Positions 34,729 to 44,030 of a stretch of 64,000 nt of DNA are shown one piece after another. A model generated the notes under the pieces. That model was not told the DNA's origin, did not search any database, and saw only the letters and a list, made by a program, of their open reading frames with translations. Every line of letters begins with the position of its first letter. The first letter of the stretch is position 1. This DNA is from Cellulomonas sp. NS3. GTDB taxonomy: Bacteria; Actinomycetota; Actinomycetes; Actinomycetales; Cellulomonadaceae. Position numbers and translations under genes: made by a program. The stretch spans positions 868,001-932,000 of the forward strand of contig NZ_CP103289.1 in the NCBI RefSeq assembly GCF_024757985.1, written 5' to 3'.

Positions 34729-36162
34729 GTGACCGACGTGCCGACCACCGTCCCGCAGCCCACGACGCGCCCCGCCGGCGAGCAGCCCGCGATGCAGGCC
34801 GCCCTGCAGCCCGCGGCCGCGCAGCACGGCACCGCCCCCTCGCGGCGCCGCCGCTACGCCGTCGCGGGCACCGGGCACCGCGCGCAGATGTACGTGGACG
34901 CCGTCCTGGGTGACCACGCCGACGTCGCGGAGCTGGTCGCGTGGTGCGAGCCGAACCCGGCGCGGGCCGACTGGTACGACGTGCGGGTCGGCGCGACGCT
35001 CCCGCGCTACGCCCCCGACGACCTCGAGCGCATGGTCGCCGAGCAGCGAGTCGACACCGTCGTCGTGACGAGCCCCGACCACACGCACGCCGACGTCGTC
35101 GCGCGCGTGCTCGACGCGGGCGCCGACGTGGTCGTCGAGAAGCCCCTCACCATCGACGCGAACGGCTGCCGCCGCATCACCGACGCGATCGCACGGACCG
35201 GCCGCGACGTCGTCATGACGTTCAACTACCGGTACTCGCCCCGCAACTCCGCGCTGCGCGAGGTCATCGCGTCGGGCGTGATCGGCGAGGTCACGTCGGT
35301 GCACTTCGAGTGGGCGCTCGACACCGTGCACGGCGCCGACTACTTCCGCCGGTGGCACCGCGAGAAGGTGCACTCCGGGGGGCTGCTCGTGCACAAGTCC
35401 AGCCACCACTTCGACCTGGTCAACTGGTGGCTCTCGGACGTGCCGGTGCGCGTGTACGCGTCGGGCGCGCTCCGGTTCTACGGCGACAAGAACGCCGAGG
35501 TCCGGGGACTCGGGGAGCGCCCCGCGCGGGGCACGGGGAACGCCGGCGACCCGTTCGCGCTCGACCTGACCAAGGACGCCCGGCTGCGGGCCCTCTACCT
35601 CGACGCCGAGCACCACGACGGCTACGTGCGCGACCAGGACGTCTTCGCCCCCGGCATCACGATCGAGGACAACATGGCGGTCCTCGTCGACTACCGCCGC
35701 GGCGCGACGCTCACGTACTCGCTCAACGCGCACAGCCCCTGGGAGGGGTACCGGGTCACGGTGAACGGGACCGCCGGACGAGCCGAGCTCGAGGTCGTCG
35801 AGCGCGGCGCGGTCGTGGTGGACGACGAGGGGAACGCGGTGCTCGACCCGAGCGCGACCCCCGGCGGCGCCACCGTGGACCCGGTCCGGCCCGAGGGGGA
35901 GCGCCTCGTGGTGCAGCGGCACTGGGAGCGCGCCGTCGAGCACCCCATCCCGGTCGGCGAGGGCAGCCACGGCGGAGGCGACGCGATCCTGCTGGCCGAC
36001 GTCTTCCGCGGCCCGTCGGCCGACCCGCTCGGGCGTCCCGCGGGCTTCCTCGACGGCGTGCGGGCGGTTTCGGTGGGCATCGCCGCGAACCAGTCGATGC
36101 TGACGGGGCAGCCGGTGCGCGTCGCCGACCTCGGGCTGGGGGCGGACCTGACGGCGCCCTGA
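34729..36162 (+). CDS. Gfo/Idh/MocA-family NAD(P)-dependent oxidoreductase
   Basis: A 477-aa oxidoreductase. A disordered N-terminal tail of about 40 residues precedes the Rossmann motif RYAVAGTGHRAQMYV (GxGxxx type). TVVVTSPDHTHADVVARVLDAGADVVVEKPLTID carries the family EKP motif, and GLLVHKSSHHFDLVNWWL is the catalytic KxxHxxD-like segment. It probably oxidises or reduces a sugar or inositol derivative linked to the adjacent hydrolases. The GTG at 34729 has GAGGAG 7 nt upstream. Confidence 0.9.
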   Translation: MTDVPTTVPQPTTRPAGEQPAMQAALQPAAAQHGTAPSRRRRYAVAGTGHRAQMYVDAVLGDHADVAELVAWCEPNPARADWYDVRVGATLPRYAPDDLERMVAEQRVDTVVVTSPDHTHADVVARVLDAGADVVVEKPLTIDANGCRRITDAIARTGRDVVMTFNYRYSPRNSALREVIASGVIGEVTSVHFEWALDTVHGADYFRRWHREKVHSGGLLVHKSSHHFDLVNWWLSDVPVRVYASGALRFYGDKNAEVRGLGERPARGTGNAGDPFALDLTKDARLRALYLDAEHHDGYVRDQDVFAPGITIEDNMAVLVDYRRGATLTYSLNAHSPWEGYRVTVNGTAGRAELEVVERGAVVVDDEGNAVLDPSATPGGATVDPVRPEGERLVVQRHWERAVEHPIPVGEGSHGGGDAILLADVFRGPSADPLGRPAGFLDGVRAVSVGIAANQSMLTGQPVRVADLGLGADLTAP

Positions 36163-36253
36163 GCCCGGGACCGCAGGTCACCCGGACGGCCCAGGTCGAA
36201 GGCCCGGGCTCCGTATGCTGCGGGCTCCCGCCCCACCGACCGAAGGCCCTGCC

Positions 36254-37888
36254 GTGCACCGTCCCGCCCGCACCCGCCGTGCGCGCCTCGCCCTCGTCCT
36301 GGCCGTCACGACGGCGCTCACGCTGACCGCCTGCACGGCCGACGCGGACGACCCGGACGCCGCCGGGTCCGCGAGCCCGACGCCGACCGGGCCGACCCCG
36401 CAGACGGTGGTGGCCACTGGCTCGGGCGCGACGGGGTACACGCGGGTGGAGACGACGGTGTACCCGCTCGTGCGCAGCGGCGAGCACGTGGTGCTCACGC
36501 TCGACGTGACGGCGGTGACCCCGTCGGACGCGGAGGCGAGCGACGACGACCGCCTGTTCGCGGGCACGGTGTTCTGGGACGCGTCGGAGGCGCCGCTGGA
36601 CCGCCAGGGCAGCACGGGGTTCCGGCTCCTGGACCTCGAGCGCGACCTGGTGTACCTGCCCGCGGTCGACGACGAGCCCCGCACGGTCGGCGTCGGCAAC
36701 GAGTGGGCCTACGAGCTGCCCTTCGGCGTCCCGCGCCGGATCCAGCTGGCGTACGCAGCACCCGAGGCGGACGAGCTCGCGCTCGTCGTGCCGGGCGTGG
36801 GCGTCGTCCCCGACGTCCCGGTGATCGACGGCGAGGTCCCCGGCCCGCAGGCGCCGGCGACCTCCGAGCAGGACGCCCCCGACGGCAGCCCGACGACGAG
36901 CGCGACCTCCTCGCGCACCTCGACCCCGGAGCCGACAGGCCCCGAGCGGGAGCCCATCGACCTCGGGTCGGTCGTCGCCGCCGACGTCGTCCCGCTGACC
37001 ACCTCGACGTTCGAGACGGAGACGCCCGACGTGCGCCGGGACGAGGACGTCGAGCGCCTGACGGTCGCGCTCGGCAGCGACGTGCTCTTCGCGAGCGAGT
37101 CGGCCGAGCTCTCGCCCGAGGCGCGGGTGGCGATCGACCGCGCCGTCGTGCTGCTGCGCGAGCGCGGGGCCGGCCAGGTCCAGGTCGTCGGGCACACCGA
37201 CTCGGTCGCGGACGACGCGTCCAACCAGGTGCTCTCGGAGCAGCGGGCGGCGTCGGTCGCCGCGGTGCTGGGGACGCTGCTCGACCCGGCCGGGTACCCG
37301 CTCGTCGTGTCGGGCGCGGGGGAGCGGCAGCCGGTCGCGACGAACGACTCGCCCGAGGGGCGCCAGCAGAACCGCCGGGTCGAGCTCACCCTCGAGACGG
37401 AGCGGCTCGTCGAGGCGCTCGCCGTCGACGAGCGGCCCCTGCCGCCGGCGCCGAAGCGCACCGGGACCGGCGCGGAGGGCGTCCTGCTCGACTCCGCCGA
37501 GGACCCCGAGTACCTCGTGCGCGCACCGAGGGCCTACCTGCTCGACGGGCACCTCGTGGTGCCGTTCGAGGTGACGCCGTACCCGCCGGGCACCCAGCAG
37601 GTGAGCCTGCCTGCCTACTTCGGTCCGACTCCGGGCGACCTCATGACGAACGTGGTGCTGCTCCAGGGCGGGACGGCGATCCGACCGCTGCAGTACGCCC
37701 AGACGCACCGGGGCGAGCTCGCGAGCGCGGGCTGCGTGTGCGACGTCGACGTCAAGCAGCAGATCGCCGCGGACGACACCGCGACGTTCACGGTGGTGTT
37801 CCCCGAGCTCGGGACGCCGGAGGCCGTGATGCTGCAGGTGCTCGGTGGTGGCTTCCGACTGACGGACATCCCGGTCGACCGGTCCTGA
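36254..37888 (+). CDS. lipoprotein with an OmpA C-terminal-like domain
   Basis: A 544-aa exported protein. The lipoprotein signal ends LTLTAC with the lipid Cys at residue 27. The N-terminal half is a beta-rich domain of unknown type (about 45-215), then a Thr/Ser/Pro linker, then an OmpA-like peptidoglycan-binding domain (about 275-395: [57 protein letters not shown]), and a C-terminal beta domain with a C-x-C ([10 protein letters not shown]). In a Gram-positive cell it would link membrane and wall. It precedes the chemoreceptor gene by 53 bp, so the two may be co-transcribed. Confidence 0.85.
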   Translation: MHRPARTRRARLALVLAVTTALTLTACTADADDPDAAGSASPTPTGPTPQTVVATGSGATGYTRVETTVYPLVRSGEHVVLTLDVTAVTPSDAEASDDDRLFAGTVFWDASEAPLDRQGSTGFRLLDLERDLVYLPAVDDEPRTVGVGNEWAYELPFGVPRRIQLAYAAPEADELALVVPGVGVVPDVPVIDGEVPGPQAPATSEQDAPDGSPTTSATSSRTSTPEPTGPEREPIDLGSVVAADVVPLTTSTFETETPDVRRDEDVERLTVALGSDVLFASESAELSPEARVAIDRAVVLLRERGAGQVQVVGHTDSVADDASNQVLSEQRAASVAAVLGTLLDPAGYPLVVSGAGERQPVATNDSPEGRQQNRRVELTLETERLVEALAVDERPLPPAPKRTGTGAEGVLLDSAEDPEYLVRAPRAYLLDGHLVVPFEVTPYPPGTQQVSLPAYFGPTPGDLMTNVVLLQGGTAIRPLQYAQTHRGELASAGCVCDVDVKQQIAADDTATFTVVFPELGTPEAVMLQVLGGGFRLTDIPVDRS

Positions 37889-37941
37889 CCTCCGGCGGAC
37901 CGAGCGGGGAGGACCGCGGGAGGGCCCGAGGAGATCACCTC

Positions 37942-39168
37942 ATGTCCGGGCGCGTCCGGCCGATACGCAGGACGACCCGTGACGACTGGAGAAGCGTGAT
38001 CAGCAACCGGACCAAAGCCCGCCTCGGCGTGCTCGTCCCCCTCGTGGCCCTCGTCGTCGTGTGCGTGGCGGCCCGCAGCGCGACCTCCCGCGCGGCGGCG
38101 CAGCTCGCGGGCGGTGACACCGAGGCCGCGTCCGTCACTCTCGCGTCGCTCGGCTGGCTCGTCTGGGTGCCGGTGCTCGTGCTGATCCCGGCCGTCGCGT
38201 TCGCGATGTGGGCCCAGGTCAGCGTCACCGCACCGCTCAAGCGCACCGGTGAGTTCCTGCGCCTCGTCCACTCGGGCGACCTCACGACCCGCCTGGAGGC
38301 GCTGAGCAACGACGAGCTCGGCCAGATGGGCAGCGCGCTCAACGGCACCGTCGACTGGATGGCGACGACCGTGCGCGGCCTCCGGACCAGCGCGGGCGCG
38401 CTGCGCCAGTCCGCCGACCGGCTCGCGGGGGTCAGCGGCTCGATGACGGGCGCGGCGAGCACGACGGCGACGCAGCTCGACATCGTCGACGAGGCGGCGC
38501 GCGGCGTGACCGCGGACGCCCAGACGGTGGCCGCGGGCGCCGACCAGATGCGCCAGGCCATCAACGAGATCTCGCACAACGCCGGCCAGGCCGCGCTCAT
38601 CGCGGACGACGCGGTGCGGGCGGCGTCGGCGGCGCAGGAGACGGTGGGCCGTCTCGGCGACGCGAGCGCGGAGATCGGGCAGGTCATCAAGCTCATCACG
38701 TCGATCGCCGAGCAGACGAACCTCCTCGCGCTCAACGCGACCATCGAGGCGGCGCGTGCGGGCGAGGCCGGCAAGGGGTTCGCGGTCGTCGCGAGCGAGG
38801 TCAAGGAGCTCGCCCGCGAGACGGCGACCGCGACCGAGTCCATCACCACGCAGGTCGGGTCGATCCAGTCCCAGACGGGACGTGCGGCGACCGAGCTCGC
38901 GAGCGTCACGGACGTCATCAAGACGATCTCGGAGTACCAGGCGAGCATCTCCGCCGCGGTCGAGGAGCAGTCGGCGACGACCGCGCACATGTCCCGCGCG
39001 GTCGCGGGTGCAGCGGCGGGCTCCGAGCGCATCGCGAGCTCGATCTCGTCGGTGCGGTCCGCGGCCCGCGAGGCCCAGGACGGTGCGGCGGCGACCGAGT
39101 CGGCGGCGCGCGAGATGCGCGAGCTCTCCGGCGAGCTGCTCGCGATGGTCTCGACGCTCAAGGCCTGA
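37942..39168 (+). CDS. methyl-accepting chemotaxis-type signalling protein without external sensor
   Basis: A 408-aa MCP. TM1 ([17 protein letters not shown]) and TM2 ([20 protein letters not shown]) are separated by only about 30 residues, so no periplasmic sensor domain fits. HAMP-like segment [36 protein letters not shown], then the signalling coiled coil with the conserved hairpin [44 protein letters not shown] precedes the ATG at 37942. It may sense through the membrane or the adjacent OmpA-like lipoprotein. A strong hairpin follows. Confidence 0.93.
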   Translation: MSGRVRPIRRTTRDDWRSVISNRTKARLGVLVPLVALVVVCVAARSATSRAAAQLAGGDTEAASVTLASLGWLVWVPVLVLIPAVAFAMWAQVSVTAPLKRTGEFLRLVHSGDLTTRLEALSNDELGQMGSALNGTVDWMATTVRGLRTSAGALRQSADRLAGVSGSMTGAASTTATQLDIVDEAARGVTADAQTVAAGADQMRQAINEISHNAGQAALIADDAVRAASAAQETVGRLGDASAEIGQVIKLITSIAEQTNLLALNATIEAARAGEAGKGFAVVASEVKELARETATATESITTQVGSIQSQTGRAATELASVTDVIKTISEYQASISAAVEEQSATTAHMSRAVAGAAAGSERIASSISSVRSAAREAQDGAAATESAAREMRELSGELLAMVSTLKA

Positions 39169-39215
39169 CGCGATCCCCGGACGCGCATCGGGCGCAGACC
39201 CGCACGCAGCCCGAC

Positions 39216-39273
39216 GCACGACGACGCCCGCCCGACCCCTGCCGTGAGCGGGGGCGGGTGGGCGTCGTCGTGC
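39216..39273. terminator. long bidirectional terminator between MCP and sugar MFS
   Basis: Arms of 24 bp with two mismatches (outer 14 bp GCACGACGACGCCC perfect) and a 10-nt loop, between two convergent genes. Confidence 0.85.
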
Positions 39274-39300
39274 CCGGGTGCGCCGGGCGCCGCGGGCGCG

Positions 39301-40773
39301 TCAGGTGTCGATGCGCCGGCCCGTGCGGGACACGCCCTCCATGTCCTCGAGCGCGATGCCCTTGGTCTCCGGGACCTTGGTGAGCACGAACACGAAGGAC
39401 AGCGCCGCGAAGATCGCGTACATCAGGTAGGGCCCGGTCGCGCCGAACCGCTCGAGCATCGGCGGGAACGAGACGGTGATGAGGAAGTTGGCGATCCACT
39501 GGCACGCGGCGGCGACCCCGAGGGCTGCGGCGCGGATCCGGTTCGGGAACATCTCGCCGAGGAGCACCCACACGATCGGGCCCCACGACGCCCCGAAGAA
39601 GACGACGAACGCGTTCGCCGCGACGAGGGCGACGACGCCCCACGGCTCCTCGAGCCGCACGTCGGCCCCGGTCCCCGTGGAGTTCGTGAACGCGAGCGCC
39701 ATGAGCCCGAGGGAGACCGCCATGCCCGCGGAGCCGGTCAGCAGGATCGGACGGCGCCCGACCCGGTCGACGAGCCCGATCGCGATGAACGTCACGAGCA
39801 CGTTCGTCACCGCCGTGCCGACGGTCACCACGAACGAGTCGGACTCCTCGAAGCCCACGGCCTGCCACAGCGTGACCGAGTAGTAGAAGATCACGTTGAT
39901 CCCGACGAACTGCTGGAACACCGACAGCAGGATGCCGACCCACACGATCGGCAGGAGCCCGAGGACGGGGCCGCGCAGGCTCGCCTGCTCCGCGAGCGCC
40001 TTGTCCGCCTGGATGGTCCGCTCGATCTGGTGCACGCGCTCGACGGGGTCCTCGTCGGCCCCGGAGACCGAGCGCAGCACCTTGACGGCCTCGTCCCTGC
40101 GGCCCGCGGCGACCAGGAAGCGCGGAGACTCGGGGATGCGCAGGGCCAGGACGCCGTAGACCGCGGCGGGCACGACGGCCACGAGGAACATCCAGCGCCA
40201 GGCGTCGAGCCCGAACAGCGACGGCTCGGCGGCCCCGCCCGCGGTGTTGGCGAACACCGCGTCCGAGAGCAGGGCCGCGAAGATGCCGATCGTGATCGCG
40301 AGCTGCTGGAGCGAGCCCAGGCGCCCGCGCATCGCGGCCGGCGCGATCTCCGCGATGTACGCGGGGGCGATGACGGAGGCGATGCCGATGCCGAGGCCGC
40401 CGACGACGCGCCACAGGATGAGGTCGTAGACCGAGAAGGCGAACGCGGCCCCGATCGACGACACGAAGAACAGGATCGAGCCGAGCAGCATCACCTTCGT
40501 GCGGCCCCACCGGTCGGCGAGGCGCCCGGCGCCCCACGCGCCGAGCGCGCAGCCGAGCAGCGCGACGGCGACGGCGAAGCCGGTGACGGCGGCGCTGAGT
40601 GCGAACTCGCCCTCGATCGCCTCGACCGCGCCGTTGATCACCGAGCTGTCGAAGCCGAAGAGGAACCCGCCGACGGCCGCGGCGACCGCGAGGCCGACGG
40701 CCTTGCCGTGCGACGGATGGCGGCCCGACGCCCCCGCCGAGCCCTGCGACGGTCGTGCAGCGGATGACGACAT
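39301..40773 (-). CDS. MFS sugar porter (SP family)
   Basis: A 490-aa, 12-helix sugar/H+ symporter. SP family signatures are GFLFGFDSSVINGAV, GRLADRWGRTKVML (between TM2 and TM3), GIGIASVIAPAYIAEIAPAAMRGRLGSLQQLAITIGI, RIPESPRFLV (central PESPR), QQFVGINVIFYY, DRVGRRPILL and KVPETKGI (PETKG). It resembles xylose/glucose/galactose porters; substrate not decidable. The ATG follows AAGGGAAAGGG. It is divergent from the gene at 40875; a TGTCTGACA dyad lies between. Confidence 0.95.
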   Translation of the reverse strand: MSSSAARPSQGSAGASGRHPSHGKAVGLAVAAAVGGFLFGFDSSVINGAVEAIEGEFALSAAVTGFAVAVALLGCALGAWGAGRLADRWGRTKVMLLGSILFFVSSIGAAFAFSVYDLILWRVVGGLGIGIASVIAPAYIAEIAPAAMRGRLGSLQQLAITIGIFAALLSDAVFANTAGGAAEPSLFGLDAWRWMFLVAVVPAAVYGVLALRIPESPRFLVAAGRRDEAVKVLRSVSGADEDPVERVHQIERTIQADKALAEQASLRGPVLGLLPIVWVGILLSVFQQFVGINVIFYYSVTLWQAVGFEESDSFVVTVGTAVTNVLVTFIAIGLVDRVGRRPILLTGSAGMAVSLGLMALAFTNSTGTGADVRLEEPWGVVALVAANAFVVFFGASWGPIVWVLLGEMFPNRIRAAALGVAAACQWIANFLITVSFPPMLERFGATGPYLMYAIFAALSFVFVLTKVPETKGIALEDMEGVSRTGRRIDT

Positions 40774-40856
40774 GGCGACGCCCTTTCCCTTGCTGGCCGA
40801 TCACGGTCGGCGGCGCGGGAACCGTCCTCGCTGACGACGTGCGCTGCAGGATCGAC

Positions 40857-40868
40857 CTGTCTGACAAT
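40857..40868. promoter_or_regulatory. GntR-like dyad overlapping the -10 of the 40875 gene
   Basis: CTGTCTGACAAT contains the TGTC-T-GACA dyad seen in FadR/UxuR-type GntR operators. Its right half GACAAT (40863-40868) also reads as a -10 placed 6 nt before the ATG at 40875. It could regulate both the sugar porter and the plus-strand gene. Confidence 0.35.
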
Positions 40869-40874
40869 CTAACG

Positions 40875-41522
40875 ATGACCACCTCAGACGGCGCGGCGAG
40901 GCGTCCACGACGCCCGGCGATGCTCGACCCCCGACAGGCCGACGAGCTCCCTGGCGACATCGACCCCGCCCTGCGCTCGGAGATCGCGCACACCACGGCG
41001 GGCGCGATCGTGCACCAGGGCCGCAGCGCCGGCGACGACCCCGAGCTCGTCGCGCGGCTCGTGCGCCTCGTGGAGGCCGAGGGCCTCGACGTCGTCGCCG
41101 CGATGTGGGCGGACAGCCCCGCGGGGACGCTGCCCGGCGCGCTGTGGCGGCTGTACGTGCTGCGCGAGTGGGTCCGCCGCGACCCGCAGACGCTCGCGGA
41201 GCGCTACCGCCTGGGCGTCGAGGCGGCCCCGGTGCACGACGTCGTCGCCGGCGTCGCGAGCCCGCCCGGGCCCGGTGACCTGCGCGACCTCGCCGACGCG
41301 GTGCTCTCGGGCGTGTACACCGGCGACCTCGCGGTCGCGCTCGAGCGCGGGGCGGCGTTCTGCCGGGTGCTGGCGACGGGTGCCGCGTTCGACGCCGACC
41401 ACCTCGAGGTCACGGACTCGGACGCGGCGCACCGCCTGACGCGCGGCGCGTCCTCGCTCGTGCGCACCGCGGAGGAGCTCGAGCACGCCGCGAGCCTGTG
41501 GCGCGCGGAGCGGCTCGAGTGA
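40875..41522 (+). CDS. conserved actinobacterial protein of unknown function
   Basis: A 215-aa soluble, helix-rich protein: a basic N-terminus, then PALRSEIAHTTAGAIVHQGR, LVRLVEAEGLDVVAAMWADSP, PGALWRLYVLREWVRRDPQ, AVLSGVYTGDLAVALERGAAFCRVLATG. I recall similar proteins in Cellulomonadaceae and relatives, sometimes mislabelled as RNA polymerase subunits; there is no polymerase motif here. No Shine-Dalgarno; GACAAT 6 nt before the ATG suggests a leaderless mRNA. The stop overlaps the next gene (GTGA). Confidence 0.8.
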   Translation: MTTSDGAARRPRRPAMLDPRQADELPGDIDPALRSEIAHTTAGAIVHQGRSAGDDPELVARLVRLVEAEGLDVVAAMWADSPAGTLPGALWRLYVLREWVRRDPQTLAERYRLGVEAAPVHDVVAGVASPPGPGDLRDLADAVLSGVYTGDLAVALERGAAFCRVLATGAAFDADHLEVTDSDAAHRLTRGASSLVRTAEELEHAASLWRAERLE

Positions 41523-41980
41523 CCGGCCCCGAGGTGCGTCCCCGCGTGCCCGACGACGCGCCGGGTCACGGCGCGGGACCGGACGGCGCGTTCCCGCGTG
41601 CTGCCGGGCCGGACGACGCGTTCCCGCGTGGTGCCGGGCCGGACGACGCGTTCCCGGGTGGTGCCGGGCCGGACGACGCGCGAGGTCCCGGCGCGGCCGA
41701 GCCGGAGCACGAGGGTGCGCTCCGGTCGGTCCGGGCGTGGCTCACGCGCCTGCCACGGCCGGTGCGCGTCCCGCTCGTCGTGGTCACGGGCACGGTCCTG
41801 CTGCTCGCGGGCGCGGCGATGCTCGTGCTCCCCGGGCCGGGGCTGCTCGTGATGTTCGCGGGCGTCGCGGTGCTCGCGGCCGAGTTCCCGTGGGCCGGGC
41901 GGCTCGTGGTCCGGATCCGGCTGCTCGCGACGCGGGTCTGGGTCCCGGTCCGGAGGTGGCTGCACCGCCGCGAGCGGTGA
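41519..41980 (+). CDS. PGPGW/TIGR02611-type membrane protein with N-terminal repeats
   Basis: A 153-aa protein. The N-terminal 60 residues are a Gly/Pro/Asp-rich repeat (AGPDDAFPRG, three copies). The C-terminal part has two hydrophobic segments around the conserved LVLPGPGLLVMFAGVAVLAAEFPWAGRLV, the hallmark of this putative transmembrane family. The GTG start overlaps the stop of the preceding gene. A strong hairpin follows 19 bp after the stop, closing the two-gene unit. Function unknown. Confidence 0.8.
   Translation: MTGPEVRPRVPDDAPGHGAGPDGAFPRAAGPDDAFPRGAGPDDAFPGGAGPDDARGPGAAEPEHEGALRSVRAWLTRLPRPVRVPLVVVTGTVLLLAGAAMLVLPGPGLLVMFAGVAVLAAEFPWAGRLVVRIRLLATRVWVPVRRWLHRRER
41579..41680. repeat. 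30-bp coding tandem repeat, about 3.4 copies
   Basis: Unit starting CCGGACGACGCGTTCCCGCG recurs at 41579, 41609, 41639 and partly at 41669. It encodes a decapeptide repeat and stays in phase. Confidence 0.85.
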
Positions 41981-41999
41981 GCCGCCACCGGCCGTCCCG

Positions 42000-42035
42000 G
42001 GCGCGCCGGTCACCCGTGCGGGTGCCCGGCGCGCC
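42000..42035 (+). terminator. nested hairpin terminator
   Basis: Outer stem GGCGCGCCGG / CCGGCGCGCC encloses an inner CACCCG-TG-CGGGTG stem, 19 bp after the 41519 gene. It is one of the most stable hairpins in the window. Confidence 0.75.
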
Positions 42036-42365
42036 GCATCCGGGTGACGCGCGTCGCCGTCCGCCGCGGTCCGCCGGTCCCGGCAGCGGCGTGCGGGTGG
42101 CCCCGCGGTGCTCGGCGAGGCGTGGGTCTCGTCACAGCGACCGGCCAGAAGGACGGGCGTACAGTTGGTCCCGACGCCGGGTCGCGGTAGCCCCGGGCTC
42201 CACTTGAAGCCGCCTCGAGCGGCCTTCGCGCCGACAGGCGCTCCCGGCCCGGCGTCACTCACCCCCCACCGCGACGTCGCGTGCTGTACAGACTCAGGGT
42301 TGCGTGTTCACCCGAGCGTTGCCCTAGCCTGTCTGCGACATGCGTCCCCTTCACCGGAGCCTCCC
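42036..42365 (+). promoter_or_regulatory. non-coding leader before the DUF47/pit genes
   Basis: 330 nt with no convincing gene. It carries the PHO-like box at 42306-42327 and a -10-like TAGCCT at 42325-42330. Upstream of these I see only GC-rich sequence with short dyads. Confidence 0.5.
42306..42327 (+). promoter_or_regulatory. candidate PHO box before DUF47/pit
   Basis: GTTCACCCGAG matches the Streptomyces PhoP unit G(G/T)TCAYYYR(G/C)G at 10 of 11 positions and is followed by the weaker unit CGTTGCCCTAG. A -10-like TAGCCT overlaps its end. The downstream genes are a phosphate transport pair, which supports the call. Confidence 0.5.
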
Positions 42366-42986
42366 GTGCGCCTGCGCCTGACCCCGCGCGACACCTCGTT
42401 CTTCGACCTCCTCGCAGCATCGGCGGCTCATCTGGTCACCGGCGCCAACCTGCTCGGCGAGCTCCTGGGCGCCGACCGTCAGACCCGCAAGGAGATCGGC
42501 AAGCGCATCAGCGACGCCGAGCACCTCGCGGACGAGGCCACCCACACGATCATGCGCCGGCTCAACCAGACGTTCGTGACGCCGTTCGACCGCGACGACA
42601 TCTACAACCTCGCGTCGGCGCTGGACGACTGCATGGACTTCATGGAGGAGGCCGCCGACCTCATCGTGCTCTACAAGCTCGACGGTCTGCCGGCCCGGGT
42701 CTCGGACCAGGTCCAGGTGCTGCAGCGCGCCGCGGAGCTCACCGCCGAGGCCATGCCGCGGCTGCGCTCGATGGAGAACCTGTCCGACTACTGGATCGAG
42801 ATCAACCGTCTCGAGAACCAGGCGGACAAGGTCCACCGCAAGCTCCTCGCGCAGATGTTCGACGAGATCACCGACCCCATCCAGCTCATGAAGCTCAAGG
42901 AGGTCGTGGAGAAGCTCGAGGACGCCGCCGACGGCTTCGAGCGTGTCGCGAACATGGTCGAGACCATCGCGCTCAAGGAGTCCTGA
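42366..42986 (+). CDS. DUF47 family PhoU-like regulator of Pit
   Basis: A 206-aa all-helical PhoU-like protein. Conserved features are FFDLLAASAAHLVTGANLLGELL, DAEHLADEATHTIMRRLNQTFVTPFDRDDIYNLASALDDCMDFMEEAAD (the typical acidic, metal-binding E/DxxxD pattern) and the C-terminal LKEVVEKLEDAADGFERVANMVETIALKES. Such proteins pair with Pit transporters and are thought to control them. The GTG follows GGAG; pit starts 5 bp after the stop. Confidence 0.92.
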   Translation: MRLRLTPRDTSFFDLLAASAAHLVTGANLLGELLGADRQTRKEIGKRISDAEHLADEATHTIMRRLNQTFVTPFDRDDIYNLASALDDCMDFMEEAADLIVLYKLDGLPARVSDQVQVLQRAAELTAEAMPRLRSMENLSDYWIEINRLENQADKVHRKLLAQMFDEITDPIQLMKLKEVVEKLEDAADGFERVANMVETIALKES

Positions 42987-42991
42987 GCTCG

Positions 42992-43999
42992 GTGGAGACT
43001 GCGCTCGTCATCGTCGTCGTCGCGTTCGCACTCGGCTTCGACTACACCAACGGCTTCCACGACGCGGCGAACGCCATCGCGACCTCGGTCTCGACGCGCG
43101 CGCTCACGCCGCGCGCGGCGCTCATCATGGCCGCGGTGATGAACTTCGCCGGCGCGCTGCTGGGCACCGAGGTCGCCGAGACGATCGCGAAGGAGATCGT
43201 CAACCTCGACGAGTCGCCGTCGTCGCACTACGCGCTCGTGGTGGTGCTGTGCGCTCTCGTCGGCGCGATCACGTGGAACCTCATCACGTGGTGGTTCGGG
43301 CTGCCGTCGTCGTCGACGCACGCGCTGATCGGCGGCCTCGTGGGCGCCGGCCTGGCCTCCGGGCTCCCGATCTACGGTGAGGCGATCTACAGCAAGGTCG
43401 TCCTGCCGATGATCTTCTCGCCGCTCATCGGCTTCGGTCTCGCGTTCTTCCTCATGGTCGCGGTGCTCTGGGTCGTGCGGAACAACGCCCCCGCCAAGAC
43501 GACCCGCCGGTTCCGCCTCGCGCAGACGGCCTCCGCCGCCGCGATGGCGCTGGGGCACGGCCTGCAGGACGCGCAGAAGACGATGGGCGTGATCTTCCTC
43601 GCGCTGCTCTCGGTCGGCTGGGCCAGCCCCGACGACGGCATCCCGCTGTGGGTCAAGCTCTCGGCGGCCGCCGCGATCTCCGCGGGCACGTACGCGGGCG
43701 GCTGGCGCATCATGCGCACGCTGGGCCGCAAGATCATCGAGCTCGACCCGGCGCGCGGCTTCGTCGCCGAGTCCGTCGCGGCGATCGTGCTCTACGTCAA
43801 CGCGTTCGCGCTGCACGCGCCGGTCTCGACGACGCACACGATCACGTCGGCGATCATGGGCGTCGGCGCGACGAAGCGCCTCTCGGCCGTGCGCTGGGGC
43901 GTCGCGAAGAACATCGGCGCCGCGTGGGTCCTGACCATCCCGGCCGCCGCTCTCGTGGCCGCGGTCATCTTCTGGATCCTGAGCCCGATCCTCAACTGA
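42992..43999 (+). CDS. pit: Pit-type inorganic phosphate transporter
   Basis: A 335-aa low-affinity phosphate (metal-phosphate/H+) symporter of the PiT family. Both inverted-repeat signatures are present: GFDYTNGFHDAANAIATSVSTRALTPR near the start and the LGHGLQDAQKTMGVI segment in the second half. GLPSSSTHALIGGLVGAG and HAPVSTTHTITSAIMGVGATKRLSAVRWG are also typical. The GTG at 42992 lies 5 bp after the DUF47 gene. It converges on mutT1, with only 31 bp between stops. Confidence 0.95.
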   Translation: METALVIVVVAFALGFDYTNGFHDAANAIATSVSTRALTPRAALIMAAVMNFAGALLGTEVAETIAKEIVNLDESPSSHYALVVVLCALVGAITWNLITWWFGLPSSSTHALIGGLVGAGLASGLPIYGEAIYSKVVLPMIFSPLIGFGLAFFLMVAVLWVVRNNAPAKTTRRFRLAQTASAAAMALGHGLQDAQKTMGVIFLALLSVGWASPDDGIPLWVKLSAAAAISAGTYAGGWRIMRTLGRKIIELDPARGFVAESVAAIVLYVNAFALHAPVSTTHTITSAIMGVGATKRLSAVRWGVAKNIGAAWVLTIPAAALVAAVIFWILSPILN

Positions 44000-44030
44000 C
44001 GCCCGGCGGGCCGCCGGCCGTCCCGCGGGC

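Noticed and set aside
36254-37888. Outer-membrane porin (OmpA)
   Set aside because: Only the OmpA C-terminal peptidoglycan-binding module is present; there is no beta-barrel, and the lipoprotein signal and the taxon fit a Gram-positive cell.
40875-41522. RNA polymerase beta subunit
   Set aside because: Similar proteins may carry this label, but the 215-aa sequence has no polymerase motif.
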